The translations under genes were made by a program, and so were the position numbers. The notes beneath the pieces are model-generated. The model was given only the letters and a program-made list of their open reading frames with translations, did no database searches and was not told the DNA's origin. This document shows, one piece after another, positions 25,521 to 39,155 of a stretch of DNA of 64,000 bases. Numbering within the stretch: position 1 is the first letter of the stretch; each line of letters begins with the position of its first letter. This DNA comes from Lepidonotus clava (taxonomy: Eukaryota; Annelida; Polychaeta; Phyllodocida; Polynoidae). The DNA lies in assembly GCA_936440205.1 (NCBI GenBank), contig OW387139.1, positions 28,298,378-28,362,377 on the forward strand, given 5' to 3'.

Positions 25521-25834
25521 TTCCCAGTTTTCTCCTTATATCGCCCAATGTATAAGCCGTTTAGATGATTCACATTCAACATACAAGTCTTATCATTACA
25601 ACCAATATAAGTAGTTCGTGCTCACCAGCCGATTTCTGTGTTTAGATGATTATTTGTATATCATTTAGTTGTTAATAATACAAAAGAAACAGAAATTTTG
25701 ACAAGCGACCATATGGTGGCTTCAAATGTAAACAAATGAGCGGACATCGAAACGTCGAAACGACAAAAGACAGAAAACACGTTAATTATGACAAGAAATT
25801 ACGTTCTTACAAATATCATGATAAAAACGTTAAT

Positions 25835-25900
25835 GATACTTACAATTAGTAATAACCTAGTATGAAAATTATGCGGTTTTCATCCCAAATGTTGACTTTA
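25835..25900 (-). promoter_or_regulatory. Candidate EFL1 5' UTR exon end and divergent promoter zone
   Basis: EFL1's first coding exon begins with an acceptor, so a non-coding exon must lie to the right. A minus-strand donor (ATT|gtaagtatc, exon ending 25844) is the best candidate. A second donor-like gtaag lies at 25806-25810. The interval from about 25,700 to the SAXO ATG at 26,373 is therefore the probable divergent promoter region. There is no TATA box or CpG island strong enough to place the starts exactly. Confidence 0.3.
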
Positions 25901-26372
25901 AAGTACTGTCCGTCCGCTTTTGAGAGAGCCTTGCGCAAGATATCTGAACTCTCGTGTGACCTCTCGTGGAACGAGATTCTCGTGACCCAGAATCGCGTTG
26001 GACGAGTCCAATATTCTGGGGGTGGTCTTTTTCTTCAGGGTACTATAGGTACATAATATCTTTATGTTTATACCTTCTTTTACGGTTAAGTGCCTTAAAA
26101 ATAATGATATAGATTATCATAACCCAAATTACAAAAATAAAGATAAAACATTGGACTTATCGTTTATATTACGGAAATAAAACATCCTGTCCACCCTTAA
26201 TCAAGGAGGCAGAGTTGCCAACCGCTAACGACCCAAACAACCCGAGGCAGCGCCCTAACGACGACCGCGCTTGCGAACAACACAGATATTGTAGCTGGAT
26301 TAGTGTGACAGCCTCCTAAACCATCACTTAAGGTGAACGGACATTCGGACAAGTGCCTAAACAAACAGCAGG

Positions 26373-29300
26373 ATGACCAAAGTGTGCATATGTCAGATTT
26401 GCACATGCGGGTAAGTGCCGACAAATAAGTTTCAAACGATTCTATCTCAGACTCAGATGCCACCGGGACATCGCCGTAAATTTGCCATCGAGCTAGCCAT
26501 TTGACAGCTGTCAAACCTTTCGTTCTAGCAATACGAATAAGGATCGCCATCATACCCAGGGATATGTCATTTCCAATAATCTTGTTAAAATACTTATATA
26601 AAAGACAGCCATCTTATTTGCTGTTATTGCAATTGGCAGGACCCGGGGCAGGACCTAACACTATCCATTATGATAAAGAACAAACGAGGTAACTGGACAT
26701 TGTTTACTTCAATGTGTTAGTTGACAATGCTTGTCTTTTTTGATATACAGCTCGCATAAAGTTACTTTTCTTGGTAGATGTCCTGGATCTAGGCCCCTTG
26801 GGAGCTCGAGGTCGTTTGTAAGATATTTTGAAAGAATAGGAGTGTTACTTCAGAACATGCTGATTTTGGTCTATGCCTATGGCCAAGACACTAAGTCTTA
26901 CAATGCCACTGTACTAACTTGGTATAGGTCCTAGCCCCACTGCCCAATGGTTCTAAAAACCTCGACCCATATCCTACTTAGTCTTAGGCCTAGAATATTA
27001 TACTTTTCTCGAGTCCTTCGCACCACAAATAAAAGTTGTAATATTTCATTGTCACAATGTCAGACATTTTTCTATTGCTTACATTCATTTTCCTGAATTC
27101 TGACCCTTGTGTATTCTTTTACTAAAGTCCTAATATTCAGCTAGATGTCTACTAACTCCTATCAGTATTCCCTTCATATGCATTAGGAATAGATTTTATT
27201 TCTGCACGTAGAGCAATTTTGTAGATGGGATAGCAGCCTCAATTCAAATTACTTTACTTTCAGACTTTCTTAAAGATACAATGCTTGTGACAAACTTTAA
27301 AAATGTTTGATCAAAAAGATTTTTATATAGGTATTAGAAGACATTAATTTTTTTTAGGATATTCAATTATGTACACAACGTTAATCTGAGGCTATCAATC
27401 ATGGATAGATGATTACCTGTGTTTTCTGTAGTTCCAGTGGCGGATCGGGGGGGGGGGGGGGGCACAGCAGGCGGTTGCCCCGGGACCTTTTTAATATGGG
27501 CGTCCCCCCTTTCCAAAATGTTTGGGTCCGCCCCTGAGTTCAAACAGGAATGCAAAGCGTTTTTGGACTAACACAGTAAAAATAGCAATGGCCCATGGTG
27601 GGAAAGGTTTGGTATCTTTTGCCTTGACGCACATGGAGAAAAATGTTTTACTTATTGATTAAAACAAAACCCTGGATAAGTAACTGATTAGGCAAGATTT
27701 AAAGCTTTGTGTAGCATTTACTTTGGGGAATCAATGCCAGACTTTTTCACGTGTTAAAAAGTTAAGAGCCAATAACCACTTTTCTACGCTCTTACAGGCT
27801 AGGAAAATCTGCGTGTCCGCGTGTCCTGGACGACCACAAAATGGCTGTGGACGACCAGAAAAAATGATTTCTGGTCGTCCTCATGACGACCAGATATTGT
27901 GGATTAATCTCTAAAATGTCTACCTGTATAAAAGTGTTTTCTTTCATTTTTCATACATTATTGAAAAATATGAGAAAGGGTCTCTATTGTGGACAACCTA
28001 AGCCTCTATGTGGACAACCAGATTCTTGTAAATGGTCGTCCTCTGACGACCAGAATTTTGGCCGAATTTTCCTAGCCTGAATTCTTCATTTACTCAGAGC
28101 ACTGACTACTCTCCCAAATTGATATAAATGCATCAGTTCCAATTTGAATCCCTATCCTTCAACTGATGAACTGAAGATTTAATTGCATACCTAACTAATT
28201 TATTACTCCTTACGTTTTATAAGTTATTTGATGATAACAATTTCTGAAGAATACATTGTCAGTCATATACAAGTTACACCATTTAGGGTGTCAAATGTAG
28301 GAGTTAGTGGCTGTGGTGGACTACGGGAGTTTGTACAGCCACGGCCCAACATATTTACAACCAGCTTTGTGAACAACTAGCCGTTCACTTCTGGCACGGC
28401 CAGGTCAAACATCGTGCCTGAATGTTTGCTATCCTTGGCCATCTTGTGCCTTGACGTCCTGCTGTGCCCACCCGCTGCCACCTGGCCTCAAATCAAGGCC
28501 TAATAGTGCCTGGCAATTTATACATGCGTGAGCATGTGGATCCAGGAACAAAACTCTGGTGGGGTTTAGGCGCTGCAGGGATGGGATTGGGCGCTGGTGC
28601 ATGTGCATGTGTAGTGGGTCATTACACCAACTTGAGTCTAAAGTTCGGAGGTGTTGGCTCTATTGTGGCTTATATTGAAGTACTTGCCGGTTGCATGGCT
28701 GCATACGCAAGTTGTACAACTGTAATGCCCAGGTTTTCACTTCATGCTTCCTCATGTATAGCCACTCCATCTAGATGCAATGCCAATTGAGTATATTAAG
28801 CCTAACCTCCACGCCACAGCACAGTTGCTCTTGGGGATCATTTGTAGCACGTTGTTAACTGAGACTGGGATCTCTAAATCTATAAGTCTAGATCTACTTG
28901 TGCCACCCTAATACATTTGTAAGACTTACTTATAAAACATGTAGGCCTATGAATATAAGCTAACAAATATATCACCTTAAACACCTAGGGAAGACAACAG
29001 AACTTGTTATTAAAACAGTTCTAAAGGAAAACTTTGATTTTGATTTATAGGCTATACTCATACGTTGGTTTCCTTTAAATTAGTTGCACCTTTTTTTTAA
29101 TGTCCCTTAGACTAAGGAACAAATATCTGTGGCACGGAAACCCGACCTATCCTAATTATTCATACACCCTTACTCTTTTTTCCTTTTCGTTTTTTTTTTT
29201 TTTTAGATATTTATGGAAAAATAACCCTACTGGTTTTAATATTTTTTGAGTCATAGCAAATGTTTCCAAACTAAAAGAAGAAAAACTCATGAGCGACCTA

Positions 29301-32300
29301 TCCTAATTCCTTTTCAAGCTTTTATGTTGGAATGGTAGCAGTAGTGTAATCATGTTAGCCAACATCGAACGGAGCCTGTCTGCCGTGGCCATGGAGTGCA
29401 CACACGTTAGGTAGGATCAGCTTTGTTGGCCGTTGCCTGGTATCTAGGCATGCCGATGTATATAGGCCAGTCATATCAGGTGTTCGTTTAAATCAAGGTA
29501 ATCAGATAGCTGCTGCAGTAATGGTCTCAGTCACCATAGCGGACGGTGAAACGAATGCAAACTATATATACATGTACTTGTATCATAAAGAATGCCGGTA
29601 TTGACTTTAATGTATATGTCAACAATAAAAAAAACATGTAGCCGTTGCATAAGGTGACCAGCTCAAACCAACATGGCTTGGTTGTCAGGAGAGCCTTACT
29701 CAGCCTACTCGGAGTTCGGACATGTACTGGTCCTTAGTGCGAGCCGGATTGCTATCTGTTGGTTGACTATAAATACCAGGAAAACCCAAGGGTTGCTCTT
29801 GATCCATGACACTCAGACCTATAATGGATTTTATATGCACCCGAAGGCTGCTTTAGACACGCTGTCTGATAAACATGAAAGTGTGTATATACATGTATAT
29901 TGTTTTTTCATAAGTTCTTAGTATCACCTGCAGTAAGTAGCTGCAAAATTTAACATGGATAGCTGATTACCCTATTCCCCGATATGTTTTCAAGTTCCCG
30001 ACAGAACGCCACATTACTTACTGTGGTATATTTGCCAGGTGCCATAAACAATCTGTTGTGCTCGTTCAGACACGGCATGTCGTCTGGCAGTCAACTAATT
30101 TGTCTCTCTGTGGGAAATTCGTAAATAACTAATTTGACTGGAACAGGCGTCGCTACATTGAACAGGATAAGTGCTTCATGAATGTTTAACGAGAACATGT
30201 TCCCTGTAACGGAACGTCCTCTACGTGTGTTGTTGACACAATCAATAGGATTGATCTCTGCAAATTTAAACTCTCCATGATGTTACAATCACCATTAGTG
30301 TTATTTTACTAGACGCATTACTGGGCCCTTTCGTTGGTTTTCCCTATCGTTTAGATAATATATACTGGTGCTCAGGTAGGCAGTTGTCAAGTAGCCGTGC
30401 TCACCCGCCCCTGGTGGTTGCAATCAATACTTAAGCAGCACAGACACTACTATAGGACGCATTTATGAGATTTTGAAAAACAACATTGCTTGATATGGAA
30501 ACGCTCAATATCTTATATCGTATGATAACACATAGTGATTTATCGATTTGCTTTTTCCTTCGTCGTTTTAACGAGAATTCCATCCTCTTTTTAACGGGAA
30601 TTCTTGTCAAATATTTTAAATTTACCAATAGAACGCAAGGACGACCTTAAAAAGCTTATTGAAAAAAACAACTTAGATCTGCACTTCATCATAACACAAT
30701 AATTCAATAATTGTCCGTATACAGTACACCTATTTTATCTATGCTTTATGTATGAGAAGTCGATAGTCTGTCCCTCTTCGCATAAAACATGCAAAACCGT
30801 CACATACTGTGAAGCCAGTGAATACATTCCTAACAAGTCCAGCGTATAATATATATGTGTTGCACATACCATAATCAATCCCATGAATCTTATTATATTG
30901 TAGTACCCCTTGGGGGCTATGGGAACATTTCATTTACACTTCCCGTTCGATGTGACCCTAGTCCCGGTCGCACCAACCCTCTGCCCAGCCCGACAACGTG
31001 TCAATATTTTCAGGTCGGATTGTGTTCGTTAGGCCAATAGTAACAAGGACTTAGGCCAACAGTAACGGGCATCGATCCACGCTACCAACCCCCCTCAATC
31101 CCCACTCCCCTTTCTCTAGGCTTGTTTAGCAGTACAACACTTGATGTGCAAGACAAAGCCATCTGAACCACCCACATAAAATAAGCAGATTACCATTACC
31201 CGAGGGAGGCGCATATTAGGATCAGGATAAGAACAAACTGTGTGTCCATGTATCCCCGGACGTTACGGGAAAAAAGGCGTGTAAGATATGGGAAAATCAT
31301 TTATAGATGTCCAGATGATGAGTAGATGTTTTGTAATTGGGTTTCTTCGCAAATTAAGTCTGAGGCAATTATCTTTCGTTTAGGGACGTCAAAAACACAT
31401 GTTTAATGATCCCATGTTTTTTGTCCTCTGCCGACCAAAATTGGAAATCTTTCCAAGCCTTTGATAAATATTTCTTTGCGTGTACCAAATAACGACGACA
31501 GGTAGCAATTCACGTGTTTTCCATCTTCCACCTGCACTACCACGCGGCAGCGGTGGTATAGGATCCTTCACCGGGGAAGAGTGGCTTCCCGCGTAATATG
31601 TCGTAATTACAAATATCTTTAAATAGACGTAACAAAGGTTTTGATACTGCGAAAAAAGGGGAAAATAGAATATTACAATCAAAAACCCAAAATTTTCCCG
31701 AAAAAAAAGGAGGGGTACGGGGGCCCCCGTCTTGATCCGCCCATGGAATATTACATCACGCTGCCGGAGTTATTTGTTATTCTGAATAAGGCGTTGGACC
31801 TTCAGCCGAGTGTGATGATAGAATGCTAAACAGATTTCAAAGTAAAAGAAGGAACCAGCAGAACAACGTTAGAGAACACTTTTATATTAGACAGTGAAAT
31901 TGACTGCACAGCTTCATGATTATTAGCTTGGCGGTAGCATCTCGTCCTTCAATAAAATGTCGAAGTGTTTGTGTATACTCCGTGATCAATTAACTGCGAT
32001 GAATAGCAGACCTCTACTAAATTTACATGTATGTACTTCATGCTTCACTGGATACCGGGTGATTCGTTTTTCCACCATAAGGACCTGGTCAATGCATGTA
32101 TCCCAGCAATAAGCTGAAACAAATTGAATTACAATGATTGCGGTTAAAACTTTTTCACCTACAGAAGAGGAAAAACACCATAGATCTATTAAATAGGCAG
32201 TAACACATGAGTCACGTTGTGTAGCCGTCGTAGTCTATGTGGGCGAGCGTAAACATGGCCTTCGGGTAGTATATATATCAAGTATCGTGTAGACCCATCA

Positions 32301-35300
32301 GTGATGCGTCATTGATACAGTGTTTGTGTGCTGGTTGTCATCGTACATTACTTTACTACTGTACAGTTGTACTAACTATGCATTCTACCAAAAAAAAAAA
32401 AAAAAAAAAAAATCTATTCATGGTTTTGTTATCGCGAAAAATTGTCATGCTGATAATGCTCATTGGGTCATTTGTTGATAGGGGAAATACTCTGGTCCTA
32501 TCATTTAAAAACATATTTCAAATGTACTCTTCGATCGATATAAAAAAAAATCAATTGGAGACATATATGGCGACTCTGGGCGTGCGACTTCCCTTTGCTG
32601 CATGCTTAATACATTTCCAATTACTTGTATGCCACAGTGCAAAACAAGTTAACTAGAATGCGATATACTTTGGTCTACTCATCTCTAAAACAATAAGATT
32701 AAACAGTCCCGAAACAATTAAGCGCGCAATCCCCAGAGTAAGGACTTCCCCTAATACCATTACCCAGATTCTGAACGCACACTTTACATGGAGCACATCT
32801 TCGTTGGATATATTCCCGTTTTATGTTTTTTTCACGTTACTAAAACTTGTTGTTGTTTTTTGTCTACAGTCGGCACCGATGTCCGCATCACCCCAAAGTG
32901 GCGGTCAGCAAGGGCGACAAGCCGTGCATGCTGACGGAGTATGCCACGCGCTATGTGCCCAAGCAGGCGGAGGCCGTGCAGAGCTTCAAGCCCAACCAGG
33001 ACCCGCACAGGTCCAGCGGCCCCATGGCCAAGGACACCACCAACAGGTAGGCGCCCTGTCAAAATGTATTATTTAGGCTTCAGTGCAGTGCAACTTCTTG
33101 ATTATGCTATCATCATAATAATGAAGATTGAAACGTGCATGGCTAGAACGCCCTCTTTGATTATTTACCTCAAAAAAAAGAAAAACGAAAATAAGGTTTT
33201 GTAACGTTTGAAATAATACTTTTACGTGCGATTTGCTTAGAGATCTATGAAATTTCATTTTGTGAAGTGATGTACACAATAATATTATTAGGCTTTGTTG
33301 ATTCGATTGCGTGTTATAAGCAAAAAAATTATGTTGGAAATAGTGCAGTAAACATTGCTGTGAAAAACTAATGTTATGACAAACTGATAAACATACTTTT
33401 GTTTACATAGGCTGGACTACAAACCCCACCAGGTAGAGAAGAGATATATGCGGGCTCCTGATGTATACCAGAAGCCAGATGGTAAAATGGAGGACCTTTC
33501 GTCGTACAAACAAGAGTACATCAGTAAGTGGGCGTCATTAGATTTAATACCGTACCGGTACCCCAGAATCGGACTTCGTTACCTATGTGTATTGGCATCT
33601 GGCCAGCCGTTCCCTAGAGTGCACTGGGAAGTGCTTGGTGCGGTTTCATTAATTAAGCCGCCTCAGTGAACAAACGCAGGGGTTTTAATTGAAAGCCTTT
33701 AGTTTGTAATTCAATCAGCCAGGGGACTCTAACAGATTGAGTTTAATTGGCAGGTGTGCGACAAAATGTTTATAGCGTCTAAATCTGACTAAAACAGCAA
33801 ACTCGGTGACCCAACCAAGAATTATTGGACGGAAATGTTTATTACGCATTTCATATGTTTGGATGAGGAGAAGGATGTATCATATTTTATTTTTTTTATT
33901 TTTACGTATTTTAATTTTTGTTAAAGTAGACAGATCATTGTTAAACCATGAAAACTGCCATTTCTCTAAAATAGATTATGGAAGATTCACTCTTTCCGCA
34001 CTAATGCTAACATTTTCCGTGATTAATGATCACAGGCTATGTCCTACCCTCTGGTCCTTGCTTTTCCAGTATGGAAGTCTATTGTTTATTCCTATTACCA
34101 CATTTGTGTTTGTCAGAAAAAGGCAAAACATGTAGTGCATGAAAAACTTTTTTTCAAAATCCAGCCCAAAACAATAAATCCTTAAAGTCTTTACCCTAAC
34201 GGTCATTGCTTTCGAAAGGAATCAAAAGAAATGGCAATAAAATTATGTTATTACAAAGATGTATAATGGGATGCCAAATTGTTGAAGATGTCTGTAGATC
34301 CAAAACTCTGTCCAAAGAAATGTCGGTATAACTTTGTACTTACCGTGGCCATGTTAAAATATATCTATATAATAACTTTGATTTTGTTTATTTCAGAAAA
34401 AGATTTGCCCATCACCAAAGCTTTTAAGCCAGACTATTCTCGAAAAGTCCAAGGTGATTTCCGCGGGACTCCTACCTACAAAGGTGAGTAAACCTTAGAA
34501 ATATCCAATTTATTCAGTGTTTTGTTTTTTTAATCAAGTCACAGAATGAGGTGGAAAGGTAAATTTCTGATTGTCCAATCTGCCAAATGACTTATGTAAT
34601 AGGAGAAGATATGAAAAATAAGGTAAGTCAGCGTGAATACAAGGTTTTCCTGTCGGTCAAAGGTGGGGATGGGGTATAACAATTTACATTCGAAAATATC
34701 TACATTTTGGCAAAAATAGACCAGGGCCTGCGCCCTCCCCAAATTAACTTCCGAGAATTAGGTAAATTATATATTTTCATTAAAAATGTTACGAGGCACA
34801 TTCATGCTACATACCATTTGAAAGAGAAATAACAACTGTAGATTCTAAGAACTTCTCATCTGTGCCCATGGTGAGTGTATAAAGGGGCAATTCTGTATTG
34901 TCGGACATATTCAACTATAAGTTCGTTTTTCCTCGACTTTGGTGCCTATGGAGTGTCCACTAAATGTTATTCTTCCAAACTCCCCTTCTGTATGTATCCA
35001 TTACATGTTTGTGGGTTTTATGTCTAAATTAAACCTCATAAACAAGAATACTATTTATCCAGATCAGAGAGTTGTTTCTCCTCAATCTATATATACCGCG
35101 ACTTCCTGGAGGGACCGGTTTCGATAGAGCTAAATAATTCATAGATTCTGACAAAGGCAGTGCCAGGAAAAGCGTTATTAGCCGGCGGCTCTACCCAAAG
35201 ATCAGTAGCAAGCAACACTTTGGTCTTAGAGGCCCGGGGTCTGTTCTTAACTAGCATCTGGGAAATGTTTATCGAAATTTAAACATTAATTCTCTATGTA

Positions 35301-38300
35301 CATTAACAACTTTATTGTAATGTGTCTGAAAACCAGGGCAACCCCTGAAGTATATTGCTCAATAAGATCATCAAAAAAGATAGTAAAAAAAGAATTAAGA
35401 AAAAGATCTTTGGATCTAATAGTTAGCGCCCTAATAGGTTTTGTACTTCAAACTTTTTTTTTATCAAACACTTAAAGTGAGTCATATAGGTATTCCCTGA
35501 AAATCACCAAAATTATCAACTATGTATGGATCTCTGAACTTTTACCTATGTCATAATTATTACAATAACGAAATCCGCTCACTGTGTACTTTATTCTATT
35601 GGGGCGTCGAGTCTCTATGGGGATTTGAGGGGAAAAACTTACTGTACAATTTGCGAGTTAAGTGACGGTCAATCATGATTCAGAATAAACATGGTGTTTC
35701 CATGGGCCAAATACATGGTGGGCGAACGTCACGAGGTATGTTGACCAAGCGCGGCAAAGATAAACATTGACCTTTTAACACCATTGGAGACTGAGCCTTT
35801 CTTTCTTGCGATCCATTAAACTTTCAGCCATCAATGCAAATCTATAAGTTGAAAAAGGGGGAAATTAACAAATCATTAGAGCAAATTGACATCACACTGC
35901 ATAACTAAAATTGGATTAATGTAACTAAATTGTCATTTTGAAACTTTGTCTTATGCTTTTTGCTGTTTTGCTGAGAATGTTTTGCCACTCATTAATCGGC
36001 GCAGGGTGTCACTATCAATGACGTAATACCCATTGTTTTAGGGGCATTGGCAGATCAGAATTGGACCTTTTTATTCTTGTTTTGAGGGGAGGGGGCGAGT
36101 TGTTAGGTGTTGATGCTTTGGAAAACATGTGGGAGTTAAATAAATGTAATACAGATTATTCATGGTTCTAATCGACTCGTTACTGAGAATGGCTATTGTA
36201 AATGTGACGTCCCGTGTAGGATTAATGTACCAGATCTAAAGAGAGAGCCCATCGATCTGCCATACTGGGTGGTTGATAATGCGAACATAATAAATGCCCA
36301 TATTTGAATACAAATGTGCTAGATTATCTCGCCTGCCTCATTTGAATACATTCTAATGTATTTAAGGCCTAAGAAAGTGTTGAAATGTTCTAAAAGCTCT
36401 TGATTTATTCCCTTAGCAACTTTTTGGGGACTCCCTGTAGTATTGTAATGTATGAACTAGAATAATCTTTTTCCAGCATCATCGTTTTTTGTCGCTTTAG
36501 CTTTGCATAGTAGTTCAAGCTAATTAGCTTTAAAAACAGGTGACATGGTTTTAATATTACCGTCTCTTGTAATGCATTTTGTTATTGGTTTTCTATTATT
36601 TATTTGATAGATAAACTTACAAGAAAACAAAAGAAATACTATATCGTATAATCCTGTACCATATCTAATCAATGCAACTAACTACAATTAGATAACCACA
36701 GGAACTTTAATACTTGTAACCATCTGAGCATTTTGTGTCTGCCTAGTTATGCAAGAAAGTCTGCCGCGAAAGTAGGCTTATTCGATCAAATATGTTGATG
36801 ATAAACAACTTCGACAGCTCTAGCCCCTGCATACAATGAATAAGCGAATAACTTAAAGCCTTTTTCCAATGAAGAATCTATGGATCAAGTTTAAAACATT
36901 GATTGAGTGGAGCCGCGACTGCCCGGGCCCCGGGCTCAGCCTGTGGTTGCTATGTAGGGAGGGTTAGTGCAAGGGGGGGGGGGGGGGTAGGGTTCTAACT
37001 GCTCTCAACAACGCACAATAACAACCGTTCCATGTATCAGTGACCATAAAGTAAGCTGCTGTAGGTAATTGTTTATTAACATATTTTACGCTGGGCAACA
37101 GAGTAAGGTTGGTGATTTTATATACTACTAAACATTTTAATCATGTGGACGATTTCAGATGGGAAAATAACAGACGTGGTGATCAGCATCCTAACGTCTG
37201 TTTTGATCAGGTTCGAATATTTACCATTGGTGCGACCCTACGCAACCATGCATTCATATATGAGTGGCAGACGGCCATGGTTATGAACGTTGTAAACTAT
37301 ACAAGTCAATAATAGGCCTTTCAGTACCGATCCTCAAAATGACAAACGGCCCCTTGATAATTTATCAGCTAAAAAAACGCACACTGAAAGACAATTTGAG
37401 TTGTGTTACCTTAGATTGGAACCTGAACATTAATGTCATCGCGAGATGTAGATACCAAGCGGCATACGTGTTTGTATGGAAGTGTTTTGTAAGGAGCCTT
37501 CTCTGTAATGGGGGAAGCACATGTCTAAAGTTTTTTAATTTTACAAAACGAAATAACAAAGACACTATTTTTTTCCTTCAGCTGATTACCGTCGCTGGAC
37601 CCCTCAGCCCCCAGAGCGTGTGGTGAAGGACAGCGGCTACCGGCCACCCACCGCTCCTTTCGTTGGCACCACTGGCTACACTTCAGACTACCAGGAAAAG
37701 CGTGCACCAGTCCGGCAGAGCATGAAACCTGTGCAGTCTGTAAACACGAGTGACCAGCCTTTCGCCGCCGACACCAGCTACAAACAAGACTACCCAAAGA
37801 AGGCCATCCCGCCCCGTGAGATGAAGGAGAAGGCCATGTACGTGGCCAACAAGGCCCCGCTCGACGGCCTCACCAGCTACACCAACGACTACATCGCCAA
37901 ACAGGGAGTCAAACTGCCCAGCTGCAAGCCGGACAATGGTCACTACAGGTCAGACGCGCCCTTCCACGACGTGACGACCCAGCGAACCGACTTCCAGAAG
38001 TGGCCCATGGAGAAGCCTTATGTACATGCAGCTGATGAGTACGTCAAACCTGAGGGGAAGATGGAGGACCTGACCACCACCCACCTGGACTACACCAAGA
38101 AGCCCCTAGCCCCTCAGCCCCCGGCCAAGCCCGCTGACCGCAAAGTGGCCCCCGGTAGGTTCTTCTCCGACACCACACAGAAGATGGACTACAAGCGGTG
38201 GTCACCCATCCAGAACAACCGAGTAAAACGCAGCTCCGGCTACTGCCCGCCAGATGCGCCTTTCGAGGGGTCGTCCAACTACACGACTGACTACATCAAA

Positions 38301-39155
38301 CATGCCGGTGGCATGCGGCAGAGCCTCAAACCACAGGAGAACTCCAAGCTGTCCAGCGCACCTTTCGACGACACAACTGGCTACAAAACTGACTACGCCA
38401 AGAAGCAACTGCCAGCCCGGGAAGCCAAGGAGAAGCCCCAGTGGATGCCCAACAAAGTCAAGTTCCAGGGGAACACTAACTACACGGATGACTTCTTCCC
38501 CAAGAAGACGGACCGTGTGCAGAACTTCAAGCCTGACCCAACCCCACAGCGTGCTGATGTGCCCTTCGCTGACGCCACCACCCAGAGGGCCGACTACCAG
38601 GCCTGGCAGCCCGAGAAGCCCTACGTGCACGTGCGTGAGGCCTACCAGCCACCCGAGGGCAACTTCGACGGCACAACGACCCACAAGTTGACCTTCACAC
38701 CCAAACAGCTGGAGCCGGTGAAGCAGGCGCGGCCCGCGTCGACCAAGCGGGAGCCAGGCCGGTTTGACGACCACACCACCTACAAGGGCGACTACATCAA
38801 GAAGGCCGTGCCCCCACAGCGGGTGCAGAAGAAGTCCGACTACGCGCCGCCAGACGCACCATTCCAGGGCAGCAGCAGCTACACAGACAACTTCATCAAG
38901 CACGCCGCGGCCCTCCGCAGCAGCCTGAAGCCGGCCGAGAACGCCGTGGGCAGTGGGGCGCCCTTCGAAGGGGAGACCATGTACCGCACGGATTACTACA
39001 AGAAGGACCTGCCGCCCTGCCCCGCCGCCATCCTCAACACGGGAAGAACGAAATTCGTCTTCGCAGACCAGGACCCGAGCGGCCACAAATGGTACGACAA
39101 ACTCGCCACACCTCCCCTACAATCAGCGCAGCAGCGCCAAATGCCCGTGGCATAG
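26373..39155 (+). CDS. SAXO2: SAXO-family stabiliser of axonemal microtubules, 5 coding exons, 662 aa
   Basis: SAXO (FAM154) proteins bind and stabilise ciliary and basal-body microtubules through a conserved N-terminus and repeated Mn modules. Exons: 26373-26410, 32870-33046, 33411-33523, 34397-34483, 37582-39155. All are GT-AG and in phase. The short first exon encodes MTKVCICQICTCG and joins exon 2 to give TCGRHRCPHHPK, the Cys-rich family signature. The large last exon (523 aa) holds most of the repeats, with recurring modules like APFxGTTxYxxDY, KKxxPPRE, KPYVHxxxEYxxPEGxM and PGRFxDxTTxKxDYxxW. At 662 aa it is longer than the human proteins (about 400-470), by extra repeats. The divergent EFL1 neighbour favours SAXO2 over SAXO1, but the paralogue call is inference. 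An ATTAAA lies at 39316-39321. Confidence 0.93.
27435..27536. mobile_element. 102-bp MITE with 5-bp target duplication AGTTC
   Basis: Inverted ends cagtggcgga and caggggcgga, flanked by agttc on both sides (27430-27434, 27537-27541). A 16-G run (27447-27462) lies inside. The ends look hAT-like, but a 5-bp duplication is not the 8 bp of that superfamily. Confidence 0.65.
27795..28079. mobile_element. MITE, 285 bp, with repeated GACGACCAG motifs
   Basis: The ends caggctaggaaaat are perfect inverted repeats (27795-27808, 28066-28079). The interior holds several direct and inverted copies of gacgaccag and its variant gacaaccag, so it folds into multiple stems. Confidence 0.65.
34484..37581. other. 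Fourth intron of SAXO
   Basis: 3.1 kb of AT-rich sequence with no convincing exon. It includes a GC palindrome (gcccgggccccgggc, near 36,923) and a 15-G run (36973-36987). Confidence 0.6.

Larger units (their letters stand above)
26411..32869. other. Long first intron of SAXO
   Basis: Intron of 6.5 kb between the 13-codon first exon and exon 2. It contains two small MITEs (27,435 and 27,795), a poly-T tract (about 29,190) and a poly-A tract (about 32,391). No open frame in it looks like a protein. Confidence 0.7.

Noticed and set aside
26197-26553. 118-aa minus-strand frame over SAXO exon 1
   Set aside because: No recognisable domain, and it overlaps the well-supported start exon on the other strand. 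Chance frame in a promoter-proximal region.
28464-28790. 108-aa plus-strand frame in the SAXO intron
   Set aside because: No homology recognised, no promoter or splice support, and composition like flanking sequence.
38202-39086. 294-aa minus-strand frame
   Set aside because: Antisense shadow of the GC-rich SAXO repeat exon. The plus frame carries the family motifs and the splice junction.
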